A DNA stretch of 64,000 bases from an uncultured Paracoccaceae bacterium (lineage in GTDB: Bacteria; Pseudomonadota; Alphaproteobacteria; Rhodobacterales; Rhodobacteraceae), in NCBI GenBank assembly GCA_947492585.1, contig CANLND010000007.1:1-64000 (forward strand), given 5' to 3'. The translations under genes were made by a program, and so were the position numbers. Below the pieces are notes generated by a model that was given only the letters and a program-made list of their open reading frames with translations, had not been told where the DNA came from and searched no databases. This document shows, in pieces, positions 56,636-64,000 of this stretch. Position 1 is the stretch's first letter; each line of letters starts with the position of its first letter.

Positions 56636-57832
56636 TTACCCGTGCGACTGAAATACTGCCGCAACTTCGGATCGGATGATGCGTGCGATCTGAGCGCAGT
56701 CGTCTACACTAAAGGTCAGCGGCACCCGAATGTCGATCACACCCGCCAAAACGCGATCACTTTTGGGCAGACTGGGCACCTCGGCGTAACGCCAACTGTC
56801 ATAGCGCGAGGTAAAGGCCGCAGGCTCTGCTCCTCCGAACCATTTCAGTTCAACCCCCCGTTCGGCGCAGCGGCGCAGCACGTCTTGCACCCCCTCTGGC
56901 GCCCAATCGAGCAGCAGGAACTGAATGGAAGACCCGACATAGACCTCGACCTCGGACCGATCGACCAAGGTCAGGCCCGGAGTATCGCGCAATCCATCCT
57001 CAAGCGCGCGATAACGATCATTCCAACGCGCCACCTGTGCGTCAAGATCCCGCAATTGCGGCCGCAGGATCGCCGCCCGGAGGTTGTCCATCCGGCCGGA
57101 AATATTGGGAGTGACGTATTTCACCTGCTCAAACACCTCTGGCGCGGGCGCTGCCAGATGGCGCTCATACAACATATATGACCCGGACAGGACCGTTGCG
57201 CGGGCAGCAATTTCGGGGTCATCGGTGATAAACAACCCACCCTCGCCTGAATTCACATGCTTATAGGTCTGACAACTGTAACACCCCACCGCGCCAAAAC
57301 GACCCGACACAATGCCGTTCCAGCTGGCCCCCATCGTGTGGGCGCAGTCTTCGATCACGGTGACACCTGCGGCGTCACAGATCTGCATCAACCGCTCCAT
57401 ATCACACAGATGTCCACGCATGTGCGACAGCAGTAGCACCTTGGCCTGATCAACCTTGGCCGCCAAATCGTCCAGATCAATCGTCAGCGCCTCGTTCACG
57501 TCGACATAAATTGGCTTTGCACCCACCGAAGCGATCGACCCCGGAACCGGCGCCAATGTGAACGCATTGGTCAACACCGTATCGCCCGGTTGCACGCCAA
57601 CAGCCCGCAATGCAGTGGCCATCGCGTACCCGCCTGAGGCCACGGCGAGACAGTATTTCGCCCCGGTCCGAGCGGCGAACTCCTGTTCAAGCAATGCGGT
57701 TTCGCTCAACTCCCCTTCGGCAGTGTTGTAGCGATGCAAGCGGCCGTGCCGCATCACCTCAACCGCGGCGGCGATTGCGTCTTCGGGAATGGGTTCTTGC
57801 TGGGTGAAATTACCCGTGAAAATCTCTACCAT
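56636..57832 (-). CDS. DegT/DnrJ/EryC1/StrS family aminotransferase
   Basis: PLP-dependent aminotransferase or related enzyme of 398 residues from the ATG at 57832. The PLP lysine lies in CQTYKHVNSGEGG, and a DCAHTMGASWNG segment matches the family cofactor site. Such enzymes add amino groups to nucleotide-linked sugars or act on other keto substrates; here the substrate is unknown. The frame start at 57859 is a TTG without a good site, so the ATG was chosen. It follows the gph gene by 30 bases. Confidence 0.85.
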   Translation of the reverse strand: MVEIFTGNFTQQEPIPEDAIAAAVEVMRHGRLHRYNTAEGELSETALLEQEFAARTGAKYCLAVASGGYAMATALRAVGVQPGDTVLTNAFTLAPVPGSIASVGAKPIYVDVNEALTIDLDDLAAKVDQAKVLLLSHMRGHLCDMERLMQICDAAGVTVIEDCAHTMGASWNGIVSGRFGAVGCYSCQTYKHVNSGEGGLFITDDPEIAARATVLSGSYMLYERHLAAPAPEVFEQVKYVTPNISGRMDNLRAAILRPQLRDLDAQVARWNDRYRALEDGLRDTPGLTLVDRSEVEVYVGSSIQFLLLDWAPEGVQDVLRRCAERGVELKWFGGAEPAAFTSRYDSWRYAEVPSLPKSDRVLAGVIDIRVPLTFSVDDCAQIARIIRSEVAAVFQSHG

Positions 57833-57862
57833 ATCGCTTTGTGGTCGCGACGCGCGCAACGG

Positions 57863-58540
57863 TCAAGAGGCGAGATGCGCCGCCAGCACCTGATCCACCA
57901 AATCCGGCAGATCCGCAAAACCCGCCAGCAGGCCCTCGGGTTTCAGCGCGGCCATATCTTCGCCGGAGGGACCAAAGGTCACCAGAATGGACGGCAGGCC
58001 TGCATTGGCAGATGTGTTGCGGTCAGTGTCGCTGTCGCCGATCAATACAGTTTGCGCGGGATCCCCACCCGCCCGGCGCGCCGCTTCCAACAGGGGCGCG
58101 GGGTCTGGCTTGCGGACGGGCAACGTATCCGCCCCAACAAGCGAGGCAAACGCATCACGCACCCCAAGCGACACTAAGAGCTGTTGCGCCAAGGCCTCGG
58201 GTTTGTTGGTACAGATCCCCACCGCGACCCCGCGCGATTTCAACACCTCAACAGCCTCCATCGCGCCGGGATACATCACGGTATGTGTATCAATGTCGCT
58301 TTTATAGGCCTCCAACAACATCGGATAAAATTGATCCACCAACTCTGGTGAATACGCACCAACCCGGTTCAACCCCGTGGTTAGCATCATCCGCCCCCCC
58401 CGCAATGCTACGCCCGCGTCCTGCGCCTGCGTTAACACATCCCCATGGCCCATATGGCAAAAACAGGCATTGGCCGCAGCCAAAAGATCACCGGACGTAT
58501 CCGCCAATGTTCCGTCCAGATCAAAGATTACCGTCCGCAT
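57863..58540 (-). CDS. gph: Phosphoglycolate phosphatase
   Basis: HAD-superfamily phosphatase of 225 residues. The nucleophile motif FDLDGTLADT, then GICTNKPEALA and KPDPAPL, and DSDTDRNTS belong to the Gph/PGP group that removes phosphate from 2-phosphoglycolate. It forms a two-gene unit with the DegT-family gene. The gap to the divergent glmU is about 130 bases. Confidence 0.9.
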   Translation of the reverse strand: MRTVIFDLDGTLADTSGDLLAAANACFCHMGHGDVLTQAQDAGVALRGGRMMLTTGLNRVGAYSPELVDQFYPMLLEAYKSDIDTHTVMYPGAMEAVEVLKSRGVAVGICTNKPEALAQQLLVSLGVRDAFASLVGADTLPVRKPDPAPLLEAARRAGGDPAQTVLIGDSDTDRNTSANAGLPSILVTFGPSGEDMAALKPEGLLAGFADLPDLVDQVLAAHLAS

Positions 58541-58672
58541 TTATCGTCCCCTTCGGCACAAAACCGCCACAAGTTATTGCAGGTCGCAACCTAGTTTGAT
58601 GGCATGCTCTCTTGCACATGTCCCTACAGCGGATAAAACGGGTTTAACCTAAACTCAAAGAGTATTTTACGC

Positions 58673-60028
58673 ATGAGCACTGCCCTTATCATCCTTGCCG
58701 CTGGCAAAGGCACCCGGATGAATTCGGATCTGCCAAAAGTTCTGCATCCGATTGCACAGGCAAGCATGCTGGAACATGCGATGTCCGCAGGCCGTGCGTT
58801 GAACCCCGATCGCACCATTATCGTGGCAGGTCATGGCGCAGATGCCGTACGCGCAGCCGTGGCTGAGATTGATGAAACCGCCGAAGTCGTTCTGCAAGAA
58901 GAACAGAAGGGCACCGCCCATGCGGTTGATCAGGCCCGCGCCGCCCTGGACGGATTTGAAGGCGACGCGGTAATTCTCTATGGTGACACTCCGTTTTTGC
59001 AATCCGAAACGTTAGAGCACATGGTCGCAGCACGCGCGCAGGCTGATCTGGTTGTCCTTGGTTTTGACGCCGCTGATCCGGGGCGTTATGGCCGCTTGGT
59101 GATGCAGGGTGACAGTCTGGAAAAGATTGTTGAATTCAAAGACGCCAATGAATCCCAACGCGCGATCACCTTCTGCAACTCAGGCCTCATGGCCTGTGAT
59201 GCAACCGTGATGTTTGATCTGCTGTCCAAGGTCAGCAATGAAAACGCATCCGGCGAATATTACCTAACCGATCTGGTGGAACTGGCCCGCGGCGAGGGTC
59301 TGGCTGTGACAGCGGTCTCTTGTGATGAATCCGAAACCCTTGGGGTGAATTCGCGCGCGGATCTGGCGCAGGCGGAACAGGTATTCCAACAGCGCGCGCG
59401 CGCGGATTTGCAGGAAATGGGTGTCACCTTGATGGCCCCTGAAACTGTGTTCCTAGCCTATGACACCGTCATTGGGCGCGACACGGTGATTGAACCCAAT
59501 GTGGTATTTGGCACCGATGTCACCATCGAAAGCGGCGCGCTAATCCGCGCCTTTTCACATCTGGAAGGCTGCCACGTCAGCCGCGGCGCCAAAGTCGGCC
59601 CCTATGCCCGCCTGCGCCCAGGCGCGGAACTGGCCGAAGACACTCATATTGGCAATTTTGTGGAAATCAAAAACGCCGAAATCGCAGCAGGCGCCAAGGT
59701 TAATCACCTGTCTTATATCGGCGATGCCTCTGTGGGCGAAGCCACCAATATTGGCGCGGGCACCATCACCTGCAACTATGATGGCGTGATGAAGCACCGC
59801 ACCGAAATCGGCCCACGCGCCTTTATCGGATCCAACACATTGCTGATTGCACCGGTCAAAGTGGGCCGCGATGCAATGACCGCGTCGGGTACGGTTGTGA
59901 CCAAAGATGTCGAAGCCGAAGACCTGGCGATTTCGCGCGTGCCGCAGACCAACAAAGCTGGTCGCGCCGGTAAACTGATGGATATGTTGCGCGCCAAAAA
60001 AGCCCGCCTGACAAAAGGAACAAAATAA
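58673..60028 (+). CDS. glmU: Bifunctional UDP-GlcNAc pyrophosphorylase / GlcN-1-P acetyltransferase
   Basis: Makes UDP-GlcNAc for peptidoglycan and lipid A (451 residues). The N-terminal LAAGKGTRMNSDLPKVLHP and the nucleotide site YGDTPFL are in the uridyltransferase half. The C-terminal left-handed beta helix has hexapeptide repeats, with NIGAGTITCNYDG late in it. It overlaps glmS by one base (TAATG). Confidence 0.96.
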   Translation: MSTALIILAAGKGTRMNSDLPKVLHPIAQASMLEHAMSAGRALNPDRTIIVAGHGADAVRAAVAEIDETAEVVLQEEQKGTAHAVDQARAALDGFEGDAVILYGDTPFLQSETLEHMVAARAQADLVVLGFDAADPGRYGRLVMQGDSLEKIVEFKDANESQRAITFCNSGLMACDATVMFDLLSKVSNENASGEYYLTDLVELARGEGLAVTAVSCDESETLGVNSRADLAQAEQVFQQRARADLQEMGVTLMAPETVFLAYDTVIGRDTVIEPNVVFGTDVTIESGALIRAFSHLEGCHVSRGAKVGPYARLRPGAELAEDTHIGNFVEIKNAEIAAGAKVNHLSYIGDASVGEATNIGAGTITCNYDGVMKHRTEIGPRAFIGSNTLLIAPVKVGRDAMTASGTVVTKDVEAEDLAISRVPQTNKAGRAGKLMDMLRAKKARLTKGTK

Positions 60029-61836
60029 TGTGTGGAATTGTTGGCGTACTGGGCAATCATGAGGCCGCTCCGATTTTGGTCGAGGGGCTGAAACGTCTGG
60101 AATATCGCGGCTATGACAGCGCCGGGATTGCCACCGTTGATGCAGGCAAACTGGCCCGTCGACGAGCGGTCGGTAAACTGGCCAATCTCAGCGATCTATT
60201 GGTGCACGAACCGCTGGCGGGAAAATCCGGCATTGGTCACACGCGTTGGGCCACACATGGTGCGCCCACCGTTGACAATGCCCACCCCCATCGGGCCGGC
60301 CCAGTCGCCGTTGTCCACAACGGCATCATCGAAAACTTCAAAGAGCTGCGCGCAAACCTGGCCGCGGATGGGTTTGAATTCAGCACTGAAACGGACACCG
60401 AAACCGTTGCCTTGCTTGCCGAACGTCACCTGCGCAATGGGCTGTCCCCGCAGGAGGCCGCATATCAGACCATCGGAGAGCTCGACGGTGCCTTTGCGCT
60501 GGCGTTCCTGTTTGATGGCCATGATGACCTGATGATCGCCACCCGCAAAGGATCCCCGCTGGCCATTGGCCATGGAGACGGTGAAATGTTTGTCGGATCT
60601 GACGCTATTGCACTGGCGCCGTTTACCGATCAGATCACCTATCTTGAAGAAGGTGATTTTGCCATCCTCACCCGGACTTCGCTGGAAATTCGGGATCAGA
60701 ATGGAGAGCTTGCCAATCGCCAAAAGCGCCTGATCCAACTGGACGTGGCACGGATCGACAAAGGGGGCCACAAACATTTCATGGCCAAGGAGATTGCCGA
60801 GCAACCCACCGCAATTGACCGGGCATTGGCCGCGTACTTAGGCCATGACAACGCGATCAACCTGCCGGAAGCTCTGGATTTCTCCAAGATCGAGCGGGTG
60901 ACACTGGTGGCATGTGGCACCGGGTATTACGCATGCCTCGCGGCAAAATACTGGTTCGAACAGATCGCGCGTGTGCCAGTCGAAGTCGACGTGGCGTCAG
61001 AGTTTCGGTATCGCGAACCGCCCATCACCCCCGGAACATTGGCAATCTTTGTCAGCCAGTCCGGCGAAACAGCCGACACGCTGGCAGCTCTGCGCTATAC
61101 CGCAGGCAAAGCCACCCAGATCGCAGGTTTGGTGAACGTCCCCGAAAGCTCTATCGCGCGCGAAAGCGACGTGGTGCTGCCCATTCTGGCAGGGCCCGAA
61201 ATCAGCGTTGCCTCGACCAAAGCCTTCACCTGCCAGCTGGTCATCTTGCTGTTGATGGCGCTGAAAGCCGCAGAACAGCGCGGCACATCCCTGCCCGCAG
61301 GCCTGCCACAAGATCTGCGTAGCCTGCCCGGTTTGATCCATCAGACCATCGCTGGCGAATCCAAAGTGAAATCCGTGTCGCGCGAACTGGCTAAGGCGCA
61401 GGACATTATCTTTTTGGGACGTGGACATCTGTACCCTCTGGCGCTGGAAGGCGCACTGAAACTGAAAGAGCTCAGCTATATTCACGCCGAAGGCTATGCC
61501 AGCGGCGAGCTGAAACATGGGCCTATTGCGCTGATCGACGAAAACGTGCCTGTTGTGGTCATGGCCCCCAGCGATGCGCTGTTTGATAAGACAGTGTCCA
61601 ACATGCAGGAAGTCATGGCGCGTGGCGGAAAAGTAGTGTTGATCACCGACGCCAAAGGCGCCCAACTGGCCAGCGACGGCGTGACCGAAACGCTGGTCTT
61701 GCCCGAGGTCAACGATGCACTAAGCCCAATCCTGTATGCAATCCCGGCCCAACAGATCGCCTATTACACCGCAATTGCCAAAGGCACCGATGTGGACCAA
61801 CCGCGCAACTTGGCCAAATCGGTCACGGTGGAATAA
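60028..61836 (+). CDS. glmS: Glutamine-fructose-6-phosphate aminotransferase (isomerizing)
   Basis: Makes glucosamine-6-phosphate, the first step toward UDP-GlcNAc (602 residues). The glutaminase nucleophile is Cys2 of MCGIVGVLG. Two SIS domains follow, with the sugar-phosphate loops CGTGYYACLA and SQSGETADT. It lies one base into the glmU stop and three bases from the next gene. Confidence 0.97.
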   Translation: MCGIVGVLGNHEAAPILVEGLKRLEYRGYDSAGIATVDAGKLARRRAVGKLANLSDLLVHEPLAGKSGIGHTRWATHGAPTVDNAHPHRAGPVAVVHNGIIENFKELRANLAADGFEFSTETDTETVALLAERHLRNGLSPQEAAYQTIGELDGAFALAFLFDGHDDLMIATRKGSPLAIGHGDGEMFVGSDAIALAPFTDQITYLEEGDFAILTRTSLEIRDQNGELANRQKRLIQLDVARIDKGGHKHFMAKEIAEQPTAIDRALAAYLGHDNAINLPEALDFSKIERVTLVACGTGYYACLAAKYWFEQIARVPVEVDVASEFRYREPPITPGTLAIFVSQSGETADTLAALRYTAGKATQIAGLVNVPESSIARESDVVLPILAGPEISVASTKAFTCQLVILLLMALKAAEQRGTSLPAGLPQDLRSLPGLIHQTIAGESKVKSVSRELAKAQDIIFLGRGHLYPLALEGALKLKELSYIHAEGYASGELKHGPIALIDENVPVVVMAPSDALFDKTVSNMQEVMARGGKVVLITDAKGAQLASDGVTETLVLPEVNDALSPILYAIPAQQIAYYTAIAKGTDVDQPRNLAKSVTVE

Positions 61837-61839
61837 GGG

Positions 61840-62532
61840 ATGCAGCTTGAACAGGCACTGACCGCGCTGGAGCAGCACAGCGATGTGGCTACCATCGAAC
61901 AAAAAACCGCCTATCACAAACAGGAACGCCCGGTGTTGGGCGTGCCCAATTCCGTTCTGAACGAGCTGACCAAAGAGTGGCGGCAGTCTTTGACACTGGA
62001 CGAGCGCCTGTCTCTGGCTGCGGAACTTTGGCAAACCAATATATTTGAGGCCCGCATTTGTGCCGCAAAACTGCTGACACAAGCGCGGATCAAAGACGAT
62101 CAGGCCGTGTGGGATCTGCTGCGTTCGTGGTTGCCCGACTTTGACAGCTGGGCCATTGCGGATCATGTTGCCTCAGCCCTGCAAAAACGTCTGGTGGCCG
62201 ATCCAAGCCGATTGGAAACCGTCGCGGACTGGACCCAATCTGAGCACATTTGGACCCGCCGCGCGGTGTTGGTTGCAACTCTGCCCTGGGCCAAAATGCC
62301 CAACCCAAAACCGGCAGATCTAGAGATCCGCGATCAAGTTCTGGGATGGGCGGCAGACTACATCGCTGATCGCAACTGGTTCATCCAAAAATCCGTCGCC
62401 TGGTGGGTCCGCGATCTCAGCAAACATGACGCAGAGCGCAGCCGCGCTTTTCTTGATACACACGGCCCCGACTTGAAGGCCTTTGCGCGCAAAGAAGCCG
62501 GCAAATACCTAAAAGCCCCTTCTGACGGGTAA
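61840..62532 (+). CDS. AlkD-like DNA alkylation repair protein
   Basis: Helical HEAT-repeat protein of 230 residues. The stretches ELWQTNIFEARICAAKLL, then WVRDLSKHDAERSRAFLDTH, and the tryptophan-rich VWDLLRSWLPDFDSWAIADHVA and RNWFIQKSVAWWVRDL are typical of AlkD glycosylases, with aspartate and tryptophan at the expected DNA-binding positions. It lies three bases after glmS. It is the second AlkD-like gene in the window. Confidence 0.82.
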   Translation: MQLEQALTALEQHSDVATIEQKTAYHKQERPVLGVPNSVLNELTKEWRQSLTLDERLSLAAELWQTNIFEARICAAKLLTQARIKDDQAVWDLLRSWLPDFDSWAIADHVASALQKRLVADPSRLETVADWTQSEHIWTRRAVLVATLPWAKMPNPKPADLEIRDQVLGWAADYIADRNWFIQKSVAWWVRDLSKHDAERSRAFLDTHGPDLKAFARKEAGKYLKAPSDG

Positions 62533-62673
62533 TCAACAGGGGCGCTGACGGGTGCCCGCCCCCGCGGATTATTTTGACAGACCAACAAAGCCACGCCGCA
62601 ATTTGGCAGGAAACGCGCCTGATTGCGGCCCGCCCCCTTGTCGGGCCGGGCAGTGCACTTTACCTATTGCCCT

Positions 62674-63681
62674 ATGACTGCTCCATTGATCGACCCTTTT
62701 GCGCGCGCCATCACCTACCTTCGGGTTTCGGTGACCGACCGCTGTGATTTCCGCTGTGTCTACTGCATGTCGGAAAACATGACCTTTTTGCCCAAGAAAG
62801 AGCTGTTGACGCTCGAAGAGCTGGATCGCCTGTGCTCCAACTTTGTGGGCATGGGAGTGGAAAAGCTGCGGATCACCGGCGGTGAACCTTTGGTACGGCG
62901 TGGTATCATGACCTTCTTTAACGCCATGAGCCGCCATCTGGACAGCGGTGCGCTCAAAGAACTGACGCTGACCACCAATGGCTCTCAACTCGAAAAATAC
63001 GCGCAAGATCTATTTGATGCGGGGGTGCGCCGGGTAAACATATCGCTTGATACCTTGGATGATCAAAAATTTGCCGACATCACCCGCTGGGGTCGCCTGC
63101 CGCAGGTGCTGCGCGGGATAGATGCTGCGCAAAAGGCCGGGTTGCGGGTCAAGATCAACGCAGTGGCGCTGAAAGGGTTCAACGAACCTGAACTGGGCCG
63201 GATCACCCGCTGGTGCGCCGAGCGTGACATGGACCTGACCTGGATCGAAGTCATGCCGATGGGCGATCTAGGCAACGAAGACCGGCTCGATCAATACTGG
63301 TCGCTGAAAGACGTGCGCAGTGCCTATGAACAGGACTATACAGTTACCGATCTGGCCGAGCGGTCTGGCGGACCTGCGCGCTATATCCGCCTGGAAGAAA
63401 CGGGGCAGAAGATCGGTTTTATCACGCCGCTGTCACATAATTTCTGCGAAAGCTGCAATCGTGTGCGCCTCACCTGCACGGGTGAACTGTACATGTGCCT
63501 CGGCCAAGAAGACATGGCAGATCTGCGCGCGCCTCTTCGGGCATCGCCCAATGATGATGCAGAGCTAAAAGAGGCCATTCGCGCCGCGATCACACTGAAA
63601 CCAAAAGGTCATGATTTCGACTATTCCCGCCAGCGCGTGGCGGGGCAGATGACCCGCCACATGAGCCACACTGGCGGCTGA
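62674..63681 (+). CDS. moaA: GTP 3',8-cyclase MoaA
   Basis: Radical SAM enzyme of molybdenum cofactor synthesis (335 residues from the ATG at 62674). The SAM cluster motif is Cys24-x3-Cys28-x2-Cys31. The second cluster is held by HNFCESC and the later cysteine in [11 protein letters not shown]. The protein ends in the conserved GG. The frame is open back to 62623, but the family start fits 62674. Confidence 0.95.
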   Translation: MTAPLIDPFARAITYLRVSVTDRCDFRCVYCMSENMTFLPKKELLTLEELDRLCSNFVGMGVEKLRITGGEPLVRRGIMTFFNAMSRHLDSGALKELTLTTNGSQLEKYAQDLFDAGVRRVNISLDTLDDQKFADITRWGRLPQVLRGIDAAQKAGLRVKINAVALKGFNEPELGRITRWCAERDMDLTWIEVMPMGDLGNEDRLDQYWSLKDVRSAYEQDYTVTDLAERSGGPARYIRLEETGQKIGFITPLSHNFCESCNRVRLTCTGELYMCLGQEDMADLRAPLRASPNDDAELKEAIRAAITLKPKGHDFDYSRQRVAGQMTRHMSHTGG

Positions 63682-63695
63682 CGCCAAGGCAGATT

Positions 63696-64000
63696 ATGAC
63701 CCATTCCTCCAAGCGCGCGGCGACGCCGCTGTTTTATGTCTACCGAGCTGCAACACGGCTTCTGGTACCGTTGGCGTTTCGCTCGATTGCCAAAAAGCTG
63801 TCATCGCAGGGTGTCTCGTCCGAGCGTCAGCGCGAGCGCCTTGGCCATGCGACCCTCCCCCGCCCGGCTGGACAGTTGATCTGGCTGCATGGTGCATCTG
63901 TCGGGGAAAGCCTCGCGGCGATGACCCTGATCGAGCAGTTGAAACAGCATCTTCCTGCCGCGACATTTCTGCTGACATCTGGCACGGCGACCTCTGCTGA
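63696..64000 (+). CDS. waaA: 3-deoxy-D-manno-octulosonic acid transferase, 5' part
   Basis: The gene runs off the right edge; 101 codons are visible. The N-terminal region has the short hydrophobic segment typical of the membrane anchor (YRAATRLLVPLAF), then QRERLGHATLPRP and IWLHGASVGES with the likely catalytic Glu71. This enzyme adds Kdo residues to lipid A precursors on the inner membrane. It lies 14 bases after moaA, so the two may be co-transcribed. Confidence 0.9.
   Translation, partial: MTHSSKRAATPLFYVYRAATRLLVPLAFRSIAKKLSSQGVSSERQRERLGHATLPRPAGQLIWLHGASVGESLAAMTLIEQLKQHLPAATFLLTSGTATSA

Noticed and set aside
1-64000. CRISPR arrays, insertion sequences, prophage or integrative elements
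   Set aside because: No regularly spaced repeats, transposase, integrase or phage motifs were seen on either strand; gene order looks like a core chromosome.

Overview
The window is chromosomal DNA of a marine alphaproteobacterium of the Rhodobacteraceae, most likely the roseobacter group. The evidence is the 14-subunit nuo operon carrying the small extra genes usual in this family (DUF5337, DUF5333, small lipoproteins, a carboxymuconolactone-decarboxylase-like gene), a NuoE with a helix-hairpin-helix tail, an RSP_7527-type micro-protein, two Hint-domain proteins, a CtrA-type TTAA-N7-TTAA site, and the codon use. I see no rRNA, tRNA, CRISPR array, insertion sequence, prophage or other clear island. 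Nearly everything is core or family-typical, so the interest lies in small genes, regulatory sites and degenerate domains.

Layout. 0.3-9.4 kb, plus strand: alanine racemase, an MlaE/MlaF-type lipid ABC pair, two membrane proteins, radA, cvpA, a degenerate Hint protein behind a CtrA box, and purF. 9.7-14.5 kb, plus strand: a DUF2199 protein, a small GspC/PilP-like protein, an SDR, then surE-pcm-nlpD-like. 14.7-17.2 kb, minus strand: a DUF815 ATPase and tatABC. 17.4-23.7 kb is mixed: ABM-like protein, WYL regulator, Fe3+-type ABC ATPase, an AlkD-like protein with an SDR, a second Hint protein, NTF2-like and RidA-like genes. 23.9-27.6 kb, plus strand: prfC, an RhlE-like helicase and a 54-aa protein.

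27.7-47.7 kb is one long minus-strand block read as nuoA-B-C-D-E-DUF5337-F-lipoprotein-DUF5333-G-lipoprotein-H-I-CMD-J-K-L-M-N, then (after a terminator) birA-coaX-rnj. It encodes the complete proton-pumping complex I plus URFs of unknown role. 47.9-56.5 kb, minus strand, is a complete leucine/isovalerate degradation operon: isovaleryl-CoA dehydrogenase, acyl-CoA synthetase, a 55-codon small ORF, both methylcrotonyl-CoA carboxylase subunits, HMG-CoA lyase and methylglutaconyl-CoA hydratase. Its promoter is overlapped by a TetR-like palindrome.

56.6-58.5 kb, minus strand: gph and a DegT-family aminotransferase. 58.7-64.0 kb, plus strand: glmU-glmS (UDP-GlcNAc supply), an AlkD-like HEAT protein, moaA, and the 5' part of waaA/kdtA, which runs off the end. 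Most genes are tightly packed with ATGA/TAATG overlaps. Several factor-independent terminators are clear. A GC hairpin followed by a conserved GGGTATTT...CCAAAAAGAAGC tail recurs four times between genes.
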